From the NCBI GenBank assembly GCA_965215385.1, contig OZ244059.1, positions 2,604,001 through 2,668,000 of the forward strand: a DNA stretch of 64,000 nt, given 5' to 3'. The notes under the pieces are model-generated. The model was not told the origin of the DNA, searched no databases, and saw nothing but the letters and a program-made list of their open reading frames with translations. Source of the DNA: JAPORY01 sp965215385 (lineage in GTDB: Bacteria > Pseudomonadota > Alphaproteobacteria > Rhodobacterales > Rhodobacteraceae). The stretch's first letter is position 1. Each line of letters opens with the position of its first letter. The translations under genes and the position numbers were made by a program. Of this stretch, positions 53,921 to 63,400 are shown piece after piece.

Positions 53921-54466
53921 ATGAAATTATCCCTGTCCTTGCTACTGTTGATTGGTGCAGTGCTCTGGGCGACTACCGCTGCTAGTCAACAAGTTGACGA
54001 AGAGATGTTGTTGTCGCAACTATCGCAAGCCGATCCAGAAGCAGCCATTCGGATTGATCGAGAATTGCAATCAATCTGGTCGAAAACGGGCTCATCGGCG
54101 ATGGACGTATTGATGCGCCGTGGCCAAGATGCTCTCGAAAAACAAGATTACCGGCAAGCAATCGAACACTTGACCGCTCTGACTGATCACGCCCCGAAAT
54201 TTGCGGCCGGTTGGCATTTAAGAGCGACAACTTTCTTGCACCTCGAATTACTCGGGCCCGCCGTTGCCGACCTAGAACAAGCACTTGCCTTAAACCCGAA
54301 CAACTACCACGCAATTTTTATCTTGGCGAATGTTTTGGAGCAACTCGATAAACTCGCCGAGGCGCATGCGGCGTATTCTATGGTTGCCACGATACATCCT
54401 CACTTTGACGGTGTTGATGATGCGCTCAGTCGTACTGAGCTGCGGCATAGGGGTAGCTCACTTTAG
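53921..54466 (+). CDS. Exported TPR-repeat protein
   Basis: 181 residues from ATG 53921; the frame is open to 53825 but MKLSLSLLLLIGAVLWATTAASQ is a clear signal peptide start. Two to three tetratricopeptide units follow (AMDVLMRRGQDALEKQDYRQAIEHLTALTDHAP, AAGWHLRATTFLHLELLGPAVADLEQALALNP, YHAIFILANVLEQLDKLAEAHAAYSM). Probably a periplasmic scaffold. It ends 17 bases before the helicase. Confidence 0.85.
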   Translation: MKLSLSLLLLIGAVLWATTAASQQVDEEMLLSQLSQADPEAAIRIDRELQSIWSKTGSSAMDVLMRRGQDALEKQDYRQAIEHLTALTDHAPKFAAGWHLRATTFLHLELLGPAVADLEQALALNPNNYHAIFILANVLEQLDKLAEAHAAYSMVATIHPHFDGVDDALSRTELRHRGSSL

Positions 54467-54483
54467 TTTGGCAGCGGAGAGGT

Positions 54484-57297
54484 TTGTTGCTAGATAGACC
54501 GTGCCTAGTTGCTGTTCTTGGCCCAACCAATACGGGTAAGACCCACTTCGCAATTGATCGCATGCTGGGCTTTAAGACCGGTATTATTGGTTTGCCGCTT
54601 CGACTCTTGGCGCGAGAAGTGTACGACAAAGTGGCCCATCTCCGCGGCGTCAACTCGGTCGCCTTGATTACCGGTGAAGAGCGTATCGTTCCGAAAGAAC
54701 CGCGGTACTGGGTCTGCACAGTCGAAGCTATGCCGAGCGATAAGGCAGTCGATTTTCTGGCGATTGACGAAATCCAACTCTGCGCTGACCCCGAGCGAGG
54801 GCACGTGTTTACCGAGAGGTTATTGAATTCGCGGGGGCTTCAGGAAACGCTATTCTTGGGTTCGGATTCTATGCGTAGTCCGCTGCGAGAACTTGTTCCC
54901 AATGCTGTCTTCAAACGCCGAGAACGGATGAGCCAGCTTTCATACGCGGGGAAAACAAAGCTTTCGCGGATGCCGCCGCGGTCCGCAATCGTCAGTTTTT
55001 CGGTCGATAAGGTTTACGAAATTGCCGAGGCTGTCCGCTGTCAAAAGGGTGGGGCCGCAGTGGTGATGGGGGCGCTGAGCCCACGAACGCGAAATGCGCA
55101 GGTGAACCTCTATCAGAGCGGCGAAGTCAACTTTCTCGTTGCCACTGACGCGATCGGCATGGGATTGAATCTTGATATTGACCACGTTGCCTTCGCTGGC
55201 CTAGCCAAATTTGATGGTCGTGCGAACCGTCTGCTTGCCCCTAACGAATTGGCGCAGATTGCCGGTCGTGCAGGGCGGGGGATGGCGAATGGAACGTTCG
55301 GAGAAACGGACGCTGTATCACCGTTAGAGCCGAAGGTTGTGTCGGCTATCGAAAACCATCAATTTACCCCCATTAAGCGGCTGAATTGGCGCAATCCAAA
55401 CCTACGGTTTGACTCGTTAGCGGCGTTGGTAGAAGCACTACATCAATCGCCGAAACATGCAAAATTGGTTAAGGCGCAGGCGGCAGATGATCTTAAGGTT
55501 CTGGAGACATTAGCTGCCGATTTAAACATTCGCGAACGAGTTACTGACATTTCATCTGTGCGATTGTTATGGGATGTCTGCCGCGTCCCCGACTTTCGCA
55601 GTATAAGTCATTCAGAACACGCCAATCTATTACGGACGTTATTCGATTTTTTACATGATCGGGGGTGTCTTCCAGAGGACTGGCTTGCCCGACAGGTTAG
55701 ACTGATTGATCGCACCGATGGCGACATCGACACGTTGAGTATGCGGCTCGCTTCGGTCCGGACCTGGACATATGCATCGCAACAGCGCGGCTGGATCGCA
55801 GAAGAAGACTTCTGGCGTGAAAAAACCCGCGAGATCGAAGATAAACTCTCAGATGCACTGCATGAGCAACTGACTCAAAGGTTTGTGGATCGAAGAACCT
55901 CGGTCCTGTTACGCAGTCGAGAACGGCAGGATGCTCTGGTGGCTGAGGTAAACCCAATCGGTGAGATTGTCGTAGAAGGCGAGCGCGTCGGTTGCCTTGA
56001 CGGGTTTCGATTTGTTTTGGAGAAGGGAACGTCGCATGCGGCGGCAAAGTCACTCAAGTGGGCATCAGCGCAAGTGCTTATGCCGTATTATACGTTGCAA
56101 TCGGAACGGCTCCAAAAAGCCGCGGATCCAGAAATTACGCTGACGCATCAAGGGCATTTGCAGTGGCAAGGGAGCACAATCGGAAAGATTGTTGCGGGTC
56201 CAGAGTTACTAAATCCACAACTCACGGTTTTTGTTGATGATACTGCTGGGCCTAGTATCGCAGAAAAAGTCGAAAAGCGATTGTCACAATTTGTCGCAAG
56301 CACGATCAATAGATTGTTGGCCCCGTTGGTCGCGATGCAACAAGATTATGCACTGGATCCTTTGGCGCGCGGGTTTGCCTTTCGATTAGTCGAAAATCTC
56401 GGAATAATTGCCCGCTCGAGCGTCGATCGAGAACTCAAAGACTTAGAGCAATCCTCAAGGCGATCGCTACGTGCGCATGGCGTACGCTTTGGCCAGTATT
56501 CCGTTTTTCTACCGGTTTTGTTGAAGCCAGCTCCGACCCAATTGCGGTTGGTATTATGGTCACTGTCGCGCGGTATGCAAAATTGTCCGCTGGGGCCTCC
56601 AGCTGGTGCCGTTACGGTACTTGCCAATAAAGCGGCACCGGCAGGCTACTATGCGATGGCTGGTTTTCAAACTGCTGGCGAGCGTGCGATTCGCATTGAT
56701 ATTCTGGAACGGCTCATGGACTTGTTACGGGTTGAAAATCGCACACGGGGTTTTGAGGCAACCGAGCAGATGTTGTCGATAACCGGTCTCACTTTGTTGC
56801 AATTTGCAGATTTAATGCGCGGCCTAGGTTATCGCGTTGCGCAACACGAACGACAGAAAAGGAATGCCATAGCCTTGGAAGAAGATGGTCATTCCGCTCA
56901 AGTGTCACAACCCAACGGTGTCGATGCTGCGCTTGCAAATCCGGCACCTGCGTCAAGCGTACCGAGTTTGGGTCTCGGGATTGAGACGTCAAGCGCAACG
57001 GCATTTTCTCCGACAATGAGCCAGCCAGTCGCTGCCAATAGTGGCAACGAAGTTGTAGAAGAGACAGAGACATACTATATTTTCTCTTGGCGGTATGATC
57101 GCAAACAATCTCGCCACAAAAGGTCGGCCCGAAGCAATTCAGTACCGCGTGACGGTCTGAAATCGGATTCGAAAAAGCGACGAGGTACCCGCAAGGGCAA
57201 GCAAACCCAAGGAATGTCGGCGTCGGTCAACCGACAAAAACTTGATCCGCACAATCCATTTGTAATGGCACTGAAGGATTTCCAGAGAAAGAAATAG
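54484..57297 (+). CDS. Suv3-type RNA helicase (superfamily 2)
   Basis: 937 residues with TTG start at 54484 (GGAGAGG upstream). Walker A GPTNTGKTH, Walker B-like AIDEIQLCADPERGHVFTERLL, motif V/VI region VATDAIGMGLNLDIDHVAFAG and QIAGRAGRG match the Suv3/mitochondrial degradosome helicase group, common in alphaproteobacteria. A long helical C-terminus and a Lys/Arg-rich tail (KQSRHKRSARSNS ... KKRRGTRKGKQ) could bind RNA. It is directly followed by the S4 protein, FdxA and CarD, a conserved order in this class. Role in RNA turnover inferred. Confidence 0.9.
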   Translation: MLLDRPCLVAVLGPTNTGKTHFAIDRMLGFKTGIIGLPLRLLAREVYDKVAHLRGVNSVALITGEERIVPKEPRYWVCTVEAMPSDKAVDFLAIDEIQLCADPERGHVFTERLLNSRGLQETLFLGSDSMRSPLRELVPNAVFKRRERMSQLSYAGKTKLSRMPPRSAIVSFSVDKVYEIAEAVRCQKGGAAVVMGALSPRTRNAQVNLYQSGEVNFLVATDAIGMGLNLDIDHVAFAGLAKFDGRANRLLAPNELAQIAGRAGRGMANGTFGETDAVSPLEPKVVSAIENHQFTPIKRLNWRNPNLRFDSLAALVEALHQSPKHAKLVKAQAADDLKVLETLAADLNIRERVTDISSVRLLWDVCRVPDFRSISHSEHANLLRTLFDFLHDRGCLPEDWLARQVRLIDRTDGDIDTLSMRLASVRTWTYASQQRGWIAEEDFWREKTREIEDKLSDALHEQLTQRFVDRRTSVLLRSRERQDALVAEVNPIGEIVVEGERVGCLDGFRFVLEKGTSHAAAKSLKWASAQVLMPYYTLQSERLQKAADPEITLTHQGHLQWQGSTIGKIVAGPELLNPQLTVFVDDTAGPSIAEKVEKRLSQFVASTINRLLAPLVAMQQDYALDPLARGFAFRLVENLGIIARSSVDRELKDLEQSSRRSLRAHGVRFGQYSVFLPVLLKPAPTQLRLVLWSLSRGMQNCPLGPPAGAVTVLANKAAPAGYYAMAGFQTAGERAIRIDILERLMDLLRVENRTRGFEATEQMLSITGLTLLQFADLMRGLGYRVAQHERQKRNAIALEEDGHSAQVSQPNGVDAALANPAPASSVPSLGLGIETSSATAFSPTMSQPVAANSGNEVVEETETYYIFSWRYDRKQSRHKRSARSNSVPRDGLKSDSKKRRGTRKGKQTQGMSASVNRQKLDPHNPFVMALKDFQRKK

Positions 57298-57310
57298 AGT
57301 AAGCAACAGG

Positions 57311-57574
57311 ATGTCGAAAATTCGGCTCGACAAATGGCTCTGGCAAGCGCGGTTTTTCAAGACGCGAAGCAGTTGTGCACGAGCAGTATCGGATGGGTTT
57401 GTGCGCGTAAACGCAAGAAGGATTTGCAAACCCGGACGCTTTGTTGGCGCGGGGGATGTGCTGACGCTGGTGCGTGGAAAGCGTATCGACGTTGTCCGAA
57501 TTGATGCACTTGGGTCGCGAAGGGGTTCAGCCACGGAGGCCCAGCAGTTATATACCGAACTCGGATCTGAATGA
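57311..57574 (+). CDS. RNA-binding S4 domain protein (Hsp15-like)
   Basis: 87 residues. KIRLDKWLWQARFFKTRSSCARAVSDGFVRVNARRICKPGRFVGAGDVLTL is a complete S4 fold as in Hsp15/YbcJ-type proteins, which bind structured RNA and stalled 50S subunits. It follows the helicase by 13 bases. A good match to length. Confidence 0.9.
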   Translation: MSKIRLDKWLWQARFFKTRSSCARAVSDGFVRVNARRICKPGRFVGAGDVLTLVRGKRIDVVRIDALGSRRGSATEAQQLYTELGSE

Positions 57575-57721
57575 GGCACTAGACGATTCATCAGTTTTGC
57601 TGTGGTTGCGACAGTCAGCATCTTTGGTGAGCGGCAAGAGACGATTTTCCGACGGCTGGTGCTTGCACGATGGGTTTGTCTGGAATAAATGGTAGCAAAT
57701 TTTTTGGAGTAGTTACCCCGA

Positions 57722-58060
57722 ATGACTTATGTCGTTACCGATAATTGCATTGGATGTAAGTTCACTGATTGTGTGGAAGTATGTCCTGTGGATTGCTTTT
57801 ATGAGGGGAAAACCATGTTGGTGATTCACCCTGACGAGTGCATTGACTGCGGCGTCTGTGAACCCGAGTGTCCGGCCGATGCGATTCGGCCAGACACGGA
57901 ACCGGGCATGGAAGATTGGGTAGAATTTAACCGAAAGTATTCGGACAGTTGGCCGGTCATTATTACCAAAAAGGATCCACTACCGGATGCAGAGGAGCGA
58001 GATGGCGAGAGTGGCAAAATGGAGAAATATTTTTCCGAGGAACCGGGAGAGGGGGGATAA
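57722..58060 (+). CDS. fdxA: 7Fe-8S ferredoxin
   Basis: 112 residues. Cluster-binding cysteines are in CIGCKFTDCVEVCPVDCF and CIDCGVCEPECPADAI; the first set has the spacing for a 3Fe-4S and the second for a 4Fe-4S cluster. The remainder WVEFNRKYSDSWPVI is typical of FdxA. An electron carrier in the cytoplasm. Its position before carD is conserved in alphaproteobacteria. Confidence 0.95.
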   Translation: MTYVVTDNCIGCKFTDCVEVCPVDCFYEGKTMLVIHPDECIDCGVCEPECPADAIRPDTEPGMEDWVEFNRKYSDSWPVIITKKDPLPDAEERDGESGKMEKYFSEEPGEGG

Positions 58061-58373
58061 ACGAAAGCCAATATCAAGTCATTGGCATCGCGAGATTGCC
58101 AAAAGTTGTATTTGCGGGTTGCGGCTATTGTTTTTTGTCCATTCGGTGCTACCGTTAATCAGTCCTGCGATGTATCGGTATGCGCTGGACTACCCCGCCG
58201 ATTTTGTTTTGCTAAGATACTTTGATACGAAATAAGGCCGTTACAGTCGACACACGCTGGCATGGCTTGGAATAGGTTGAATAATTTGGATTTGAGCGTG
58301 TCGAAAACGCAAGGATTAGTTCGTGTCGCGTTCGGTTTCGGACCTATCATTCATTTTGCAGAGGGTTACCCTG

Positions 58374-58883
58374 ATGACGAGATCTAGACGTCGCACTTTT
58401 CGAAAAAACGAGTTTGTAGTATATCCTTCGCACGGGGTAGGACGGGTATTGTCGATTGATGAGCAAGATGTCTCGGGACAAACCATCAAGATGTTCACGG
58501 TATATTTCGAAAAGGACAAAATGACACTTCGGGTCCCAACTGACAAAGCACTAACGGTTGGCATGAGGCCGCTAAGTTCACCTGACTTGATTGAGCAAGC
58601 CCTCGTCACCATTCGGTCCAAGCCGAGAGTGAAGCGAGCGATGTGGTCACGACGGGCGCAGGAATACGAACAAAAAATTAACTCAGGAGACCTGATCGCG
58701 ATTGCAGAGGTAGTGCGAGATTTACACCGCAAAGATGATCAGCGGGAGCAGAGTTACTCCGAGCGGCAATTGTATGAATCCGCCCTTGATCGATTAACGC
58801 GGGAGCTTGCAGCAGTGAGTAGTGTCAGCCAAGCCGCCGCCTTTACCCAAATCGATGATGTCTTAGCGTCGCGCAAGATCTGA
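58374..58883 (+). CDS. carD: CarD-family transcription regulator
   Basis: 169 residues from ATG 58374; the frame is open to 58323. FRKNEFVVYPSHGVGRVLSIDEQDVSGQTIKMFTVYFEKDKMTLRVPTDKA is the CarD/TRCF RNA-polymerase-interaction domain; the helical rest (MRPLSSP ... YEQKINSGDLIAIAEVVRDLHRKD) binds DNA upstream of -10. It stabilises open promoter complexes. The last gene of the helicase-S4-fdxA-carD set. Confidence 0.93.
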   Translation: MTRSRRRTFRKNEFVVYPSHGVGRVLSIDEQDVSGQTIKMFTVYFEKDKMTLRVPTDKALTVGMRPLSSPDLIEQALVTIRSKPRVKRAMWSRRAQEYEQKINSGDLIAIAEVVRDLHRKDDQREQSYSERQLYESALDRLTRELAAVSSVSQAAAFTQIDDVLASRKI

Positions 58884-59080
58884 GGACATCTACGGTGCGA
58901 CGGGGTTGCTTCAGCGTTGCGAATAAGGCGAGAACGTCGGCAGTGCCGCGCTAGCTGCTTTTGTGATTGCGAGTAACGAGCCGGCATTGTCGACGGGTGC
59001 GACTTCTTTTACCCATTGGCAAGTTCTAGAATTCCTATCGACGGCTCTGGAAGAGAAGCATATCAGCTTCTGCTTAAGTC

Positions 59081-59851
59081 TCAGATCATGTACGCAGCAA
59101 TGGCAACCAAGCATACGATTTCACCGATCTGTTGCGCGGCACCGAGCACGTCGCCGGTTTGTCCGCCGATCTTATGGTTCGCGATCATGGCTACGACTCC
59201 AAGACTTGCGATGGTGGCTACTGCCAAAAGTACGCTGTAGACCCCTAAGATTAGGCCTGCGCATAGCAAGCCGATTATCGCCGCCAAAACGCTGATCGCG
59301 GCTGACGGTCTGCCGACACTGTCAGCCAAACCGCCTAATCGCCGATTGGGGAGCAAAGTCATGAGAATTGGTAAGCCGCTCCTAGAGAGAGCAGCAATGG
59401 CGATGATCGGCCAGATTGACTGTTGCAGAATAATTGCCAAGGCGGCCCAGCGTACTCCGATTGTGAACACAATTGCAATGACACCGAACGCGCCGATCTT
59501 GCTGTCTGCCATGATCCTTAGCCGGGTGTCACCATCGTAGCCGCCCCAGAAACCGTCAACTGTATCTGCCAAACCGTCTTCATGCATAGCACCGGTCACA
59601 ATTATTTGGATGGCTACCGCCAACCCGGCAACGATAACTACTGGTATGTCAATGGCCATTAACACCAAGGCGAGTGCGGCTGCTAGGCTGCCGACCAGTA
59701 GTCCGACGATTGGAAAGGCCCAGACTGAATGCGCTTTGCGACCGTGAGAATCAGAATCTTGGATCTGTTGCGGGATAGGTAGCCGCGTCAACAGCATGGT
59801 GCTGTAGACTAAGTCTTGGCGTATGGTGAATGCAGTGACGCGATTTGACAT
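59081..59851 (-). CDS. cobS: Adenosylcobinamide-GDP ribazoletransferase
   Basis: 256 residues, an integral membrane protein with about six hydrophobic segments. TMLLTRLPIPQQ opens the domain, and the motif GAMHEDGLADTVDGFWGGYDGDTRLRIMADSKIGAFG carries the metal/substrate Asp residues. It joins alpha-ribazole to adenosylcobinamide-GDP, the last step of B12 assembly. Divergent from cobT, about 175 bases from its start. Confidence 0.95.
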   Translation of the reverse strand: MSNRVTAFTIRQDLVYSTMLLTRLPIPQQIQDSDSHGRKAHSVWAFPIVGLLVGSLAAALALVLMAIDIPVVIVAGLAVAIQIIVTGAMHEDGLADTVDGFWGGYDGDTRLRIMADSKIGAFGVIAIVFTIGVRWAALAIILQQSIWPIIAIAALSRSGLPILMTLLPNRRLGGLADSVGRPSAAISVLAAIIGLLCAGLILGVYSVLLAVATIASLGVVAMIANHKIGGQTGDVLGAAQQIGEIVCLVAIAAYMI

Positions 59852-60026
59852 GACGGGTTGCGTGAGGGATATTATCTGGTTCTTGTTGGGTGGCTTTAGC
59901 GGTAACTCAAACTGATAAACTGATCACGTCCTGATTGTAACAGTCTGTTGCTGTATAAGGTCGTCTATGGCAACATTTTATAGCGTTAGCGGCAACTTAC
60001 GAAAACCAGCTTTTGGGGAAGAGAAG

Positions 60027-61034
60027 ATGGACTCATTTAGAAATTTTGCGCAGTTTATCGAGCTTCTTGCCGCGGCACCAAAACCGCACGACGATATACG
60101 CGTTGCCGCCGAGAGACGAAACAGCGAGCTTACCAAGCCCGCCGGTTCGCTGGGTCGGTTAGAAGATTTGGCGATCTGGTATGCTAGTTGGCGCGGGACC
60201 CCAAAACCAGCGATCAACAATCCACAAGTGATTATATTCGCGGGCAACCACGGGGTCGCGAAACGGGGAGTTTCGGCTTTTCCCGCCGAGGTTACTTTGC
60301 AAATGGTCAACAATTTTGAAGCCGGGGGCGCAGCGATCAATCAGCTGGCACGCACAGCAGGCGCACGACTTGATGTTCATGCTTTATCTCTCGAAAAGCC
60401 AACTCGTGACTTTTCCGAAAGCGCGGCGATGGACGAAGACGAGTGTGTTGATGCGCTGAACCTTGGCTGGTCGTCAGTGCACCGAGACACGGATTTGCTC
60501 GTCGTCGGCGAAATGGGAATCGGCAATACGACTGCCGCTGCTGCAATTAGTTACATCCTACATGGTGGCAATGCGGCCGACTGGGTGGGGCGTGGAACGG
60601 GAATTACCGACGCGGCGTTGCGGGCAAAACGCGCAATAGTGGAATCTGCGGCATCGCAACATCGAGGTGGGAATGGTTTAGAAACCCTTGCCCGAGTTGG
60701 CGGTCGCGAAATTGCAGCAATGGTGGGGGCCATTGCTCGAGCGAGAATGCAAAGAGTACCGGTCTTGCTAGATGGCTTCATATGTACCGCCGCCGCCGCC
60801 TGCTTAATGAACCTAAGATCCGATGCGCTAGAGCACGTGGTTGCCGGTCACAGGAGTAATGAGGAAGGCCATCAGCGTCTACTCGTGGCACTGAAGCTAG
60901 AGCCAATATTGTCCTTGAATATGCGCCTTGGCGAAGGTTCCGGCGCGGCAGTTGCGATCAATATTCTTAAGTCTGCGGTTGCCTGCCATAGCCATATGGC
61001 AACATTTGCTGAAGCTGGGGTGGCGACGAAGTAA
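60027..61034 (+). CDS. cobT: Nicotinate-nucleotide-dimethylbenzimidazole phosphoribosyltransferase
   Basis: 335 residues from ATG 60027; the frame runs back to 59967, but GGGGAAGAG stands just before 60027. It activates the lower ligand base of cobalamin. RNSELTKPAGSLGRLEDLAIWYA, FAGNHGVAKRGVSAFPAEVTLQMVNNF, and GEMGIGNTTAAAAI are diagnostic, with the catalytic Glu region EPILSLNMRLGEGSGAAVAI at the end. It pairs with cobS. Confidence 0.95.
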   Translation: MDSFRNFAQFIELLAAAPKPHDDIRVAAERRNSELTKPAGSLGRLEDLAIWYASWRGTPKPAINNPQVIIFAGNHGVAKRGVSAFPAEVTLQMVNNFEAGGAAINQLARTAGARLDVHALSLEKPTRDFSESAAMDEDECVDALNLGWSSVHRDTDLLVVGEMGIGNTTAAAAISYILHGGNAADWVGRGTGITDAALRAKRAIVESAASQHRGGNGLETLARVGGREIAAMVGAIARARMQRVPVLLDGFICTAAAACLMNLRSDALEHVVAGHRSNEEGHQRLLVALKLEPILSLNMRLGEGSGAAVAINILKSAVACHSHMATFAEAGVATK

Positions 61035-61251
61035 GCCTTCAAGGGTCGATGATTTGAATATCGATCTGAGCGCGTTGGTCATATCGCACACTGTTCGCTT
61101 GCCGGTAAGCCCAACAGCCAAGTTATGCGGCGAAGATATTGGTTTCGAAAGGATCCTATCAAACGGTTGTAGAAAGATTGTCGCAGTTTAAAAGTTTAAA
61201 GGTCATTGAGGTTCAGAGCATGCGGCCATCACGGCAATCTAACGCGATTCT

Positions 61252-61326
61252 TGGTAGCCCGTAGGGGAATCGAACCCCTCTTTCCAGGTTGAAAACCTGA
61301 TGTCCTAACCGATAGACGAACGGGCC
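61252..61326 (-). tRNA. tRNA-Glu (anticodon TTC)
   Basis: Minus-strand GGCCCGT acceptor paired to ACGGGCT (first pair G-U), anticodon arm TCAGG-TTTTCAA-CCTGG, T-arm AGGGG-TTCGATT-CCCCT, CCA encoded. 75 bases with CCA. Confidence 0.95.
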
Positions 61327-61615
61327 ACTGCAAATCAATCCAAGGAGTTGAGACAACTGGCACCAGCGGTGATGGTCGCTTTTGCGCCAATCATCGTTGC
61401 AGTCAAGACAGTCGTATCGCTCTAATCACACGACCAACAGACAGCAACTCACTCCTGATTTCGCGGCACTTTCGTCTACCAAGACAGCGTCATTGTCAAC
61501 ACCGTTTATCGCAAACCTGTCCAATCCTTTAGGGATCAAAACTTCCGAGGGAATTTTATTGTATACTAAACTCTCTTGCAAGTCATAAATCTTGATGATA
61601 GTGTCGCCCACGGCG

Positions 61616-63364
61616 TTAGTGCGTCGTTGCGCGAGCAGCGTCACGTATCCGCAATTGAAGCTTATGCTTTCCCCGCCAAAAATTGATTTCCGGGTGTGCT
61701 ACCACATGATATCGCGTCCCGTCCCTTCGTGACAAGCTCTGACCAAGTTCACTATCAAGCACGCCAAAAGCGATACCGTCGATCTGCAGCCCATCGCTGT
61801 CGGAAAGGAGTAGCTTCACATGTCCATTATCAAGCACCCGTGCAAATTTTACCTCTAAATCAGGAACGGCAAATAGTGGTGCCGGGGCGGCTGACCCAAA
61901 GGGCCCGGCTTCATCAAGAGAGGACACGAGGTCAAATGTAATCGCCCGAGGTGTAATCATGCCGTCAAGCTTTAAATCCAAGTTTGCGTCTCGGTCGGAC
62001 CCCTGACGCCGCAGAAGTTGTGCCAACCTCGCCATTGCTCGTTCTAAATTCTCACGCTTAACTGTGAGGCCTGCGGCCATTCGGTGACCCCCGCCGCCGG
62101 CTAAAAGTCCCTCGTGTACGAGTCGCACAATAGCGGCCCCAATATTGACCCCTGGTAGGGATCTCCCGGAGCCCTTCCCGACCTTGCCGTTAAATCCGAT
62201 AACAACGGCCGGACGTCCGGTTTTCTCTCGAAGTCGAGAAGCGACAATGCCGACGACACCCGGATGCCAATCCTCACCCGCCGCCCAAACCAATGGCCCT
62301 TCGACTCCACGCTTCTCAGCTTGTGTCACCGCCGCTGTCTCAATCATCAGTTCGATTTCGCGGCGCTCGGCATTCAACTGTTCAAGCTTTAGTGCTAAGG
62401 CCTCAGCTTCGGCCGGGTCTGATGATGTTAGAAGACGGACCCCGAGGGTTGAGGTACCAACTCTACCGCCAGCATTAATGCGGGGACCTAGTTGAAAACC
62501 CAAGTGATACGCGGTTGGTGCGGCACCGAGGCCAGCGACATCGGCTAGTGCCGTTAGTCCCAGTCGGCGACGTTGGGACATCACTGCTAAACCTCGTCGC
62601 ACCAGCGCACGATTCAACCCGACCAACGGTGAAACATCGGCAATTGTTGCCAACGCCACCAAGTCAAGCATTGCCATTAGGTCGGGCGATTTCTGCCCCA
62701 ATTCTCGTAACAATCTGCCGACGTCAACGAGCATCAAAAAGACGACGGCAGTCGCGCACAGATATCCAAATTCGTCGGGCTCATCGGCGCGATTCGGATT
62801 TACAACGGCCAGCGCCGGCGGTAGTAATTCATCGCCTTGGTGATGATCGAGCACGATTACATCGGTGGTTGCGGCGGCTGATAGTGCCGCGTGTGCTGTC
62901 ATGCCGCAGTCGACACAGATAATTAGGTCGTGGGTCTTCGCTAACGAAGCGATTGCCTCGGGGTTCGGGCCATAGCCTTCGCGGATGCGATCAGGGATAT
63001 AAGGAGTGGCATGCATACCCATTGCCCGTAGCCACCAGATTAAGAGGGCCGCGCCCGACGCACCGTCGACATCGTAGTCAGCAAAAATCGCAATCCGTTG
63101 TTCAGATTCGAGGGCCTTGAGGAATCTGTCGGCGGCCGTACGCATATCCTTTAGGACCAAGGGATCAGGCAACAAGTCGCGCAATTTGGGATTTAAGAAT
63201 TGTTCGGCAACCTGTGGCTCTACGCTCCGTCGAGCCAAAACTCGTGCGAGTGGCCAAGTCAGAGAGCAGCGCTGCACTAGCATCTCGGCCCAGCGTTCAA
63301 TTTCGATATCTGGACCAACCCAGCGATAACCGTTTAGGGATCGATTGACACCGAGGAAACTCAC
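61616..63364 (-). CDS. recJ: Single-stranded-DNA-specific exonuclease RecJ
   Basis: 582 residues. A 5'-3' exonuclease of the DHH superfamily used in recombination and mismatch repair. Motif I IAIFADYDVDGASGAALL, motif II ICVDCGM, motif III VIVLDHHQGDELLPPALAVVNPNR, the DHHA1 block VIGFNGKVGKGSGRSLPGVNIGAAI and GGGGHRMAAGLT, and a C-terminal OB-like region. The ATG at 63364 gives a normal length. It ends before a 290-base gap that separates it from tRNA-Glu. Confidence 0.95.
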   Translation of the reverse strand: MSFLGVNRSLNGYRWVGPDIEIERWAEMLVQRCSLTWPLARVLARRSVEPQVAEQFLNPKLRDLLPDPLVLKDMRTAADRFLKALESEQRIAIFADYDVDGASGAALLIWWLRAMGMHATPYIPDRIREGYGPNPEAIASLAKTHDLIICVDCGMTAHAALSAAATTDVIVLDHHQGDELLPPALAVVNPNRADEPDEFGYLCATAVVFLMLVDVGRLLRELGQKSPDLMAMLDLVALATIADVSPLVGLNRALVRRGLAVMSQRRRLGLTALADVAGLGAAPTAYHLGFQLGPRINAGGRVGTSTLGVRLLTSSDPAEAEALALKLEQLNAERREIELMIETAAVTQAEKRGVEGPLVWAAGEDWHPGVVGIVASRLREKTGRPAVVIGFNGKVGKGSGRSLPGVNIGAAIVRLVHEGLLAGGGGHRMAAGLTVKRENLERAMARLAQLLRRQGSDRDANLDLKLDGMITPRAITFDLVSSLDEAGPFGSAAPAPLFAVPDLEVKFARVLDNGHVKLLLSDSDGLQIDGIAFGVLDSELGQSLSRRDGTRYHVVAHPEINFWRGKHKLQLRIRDAARATTH

Positions 63365-63400
63365 AGGAACTCCGGTTTGGTCGAGGGCAAGGGCCGAAAG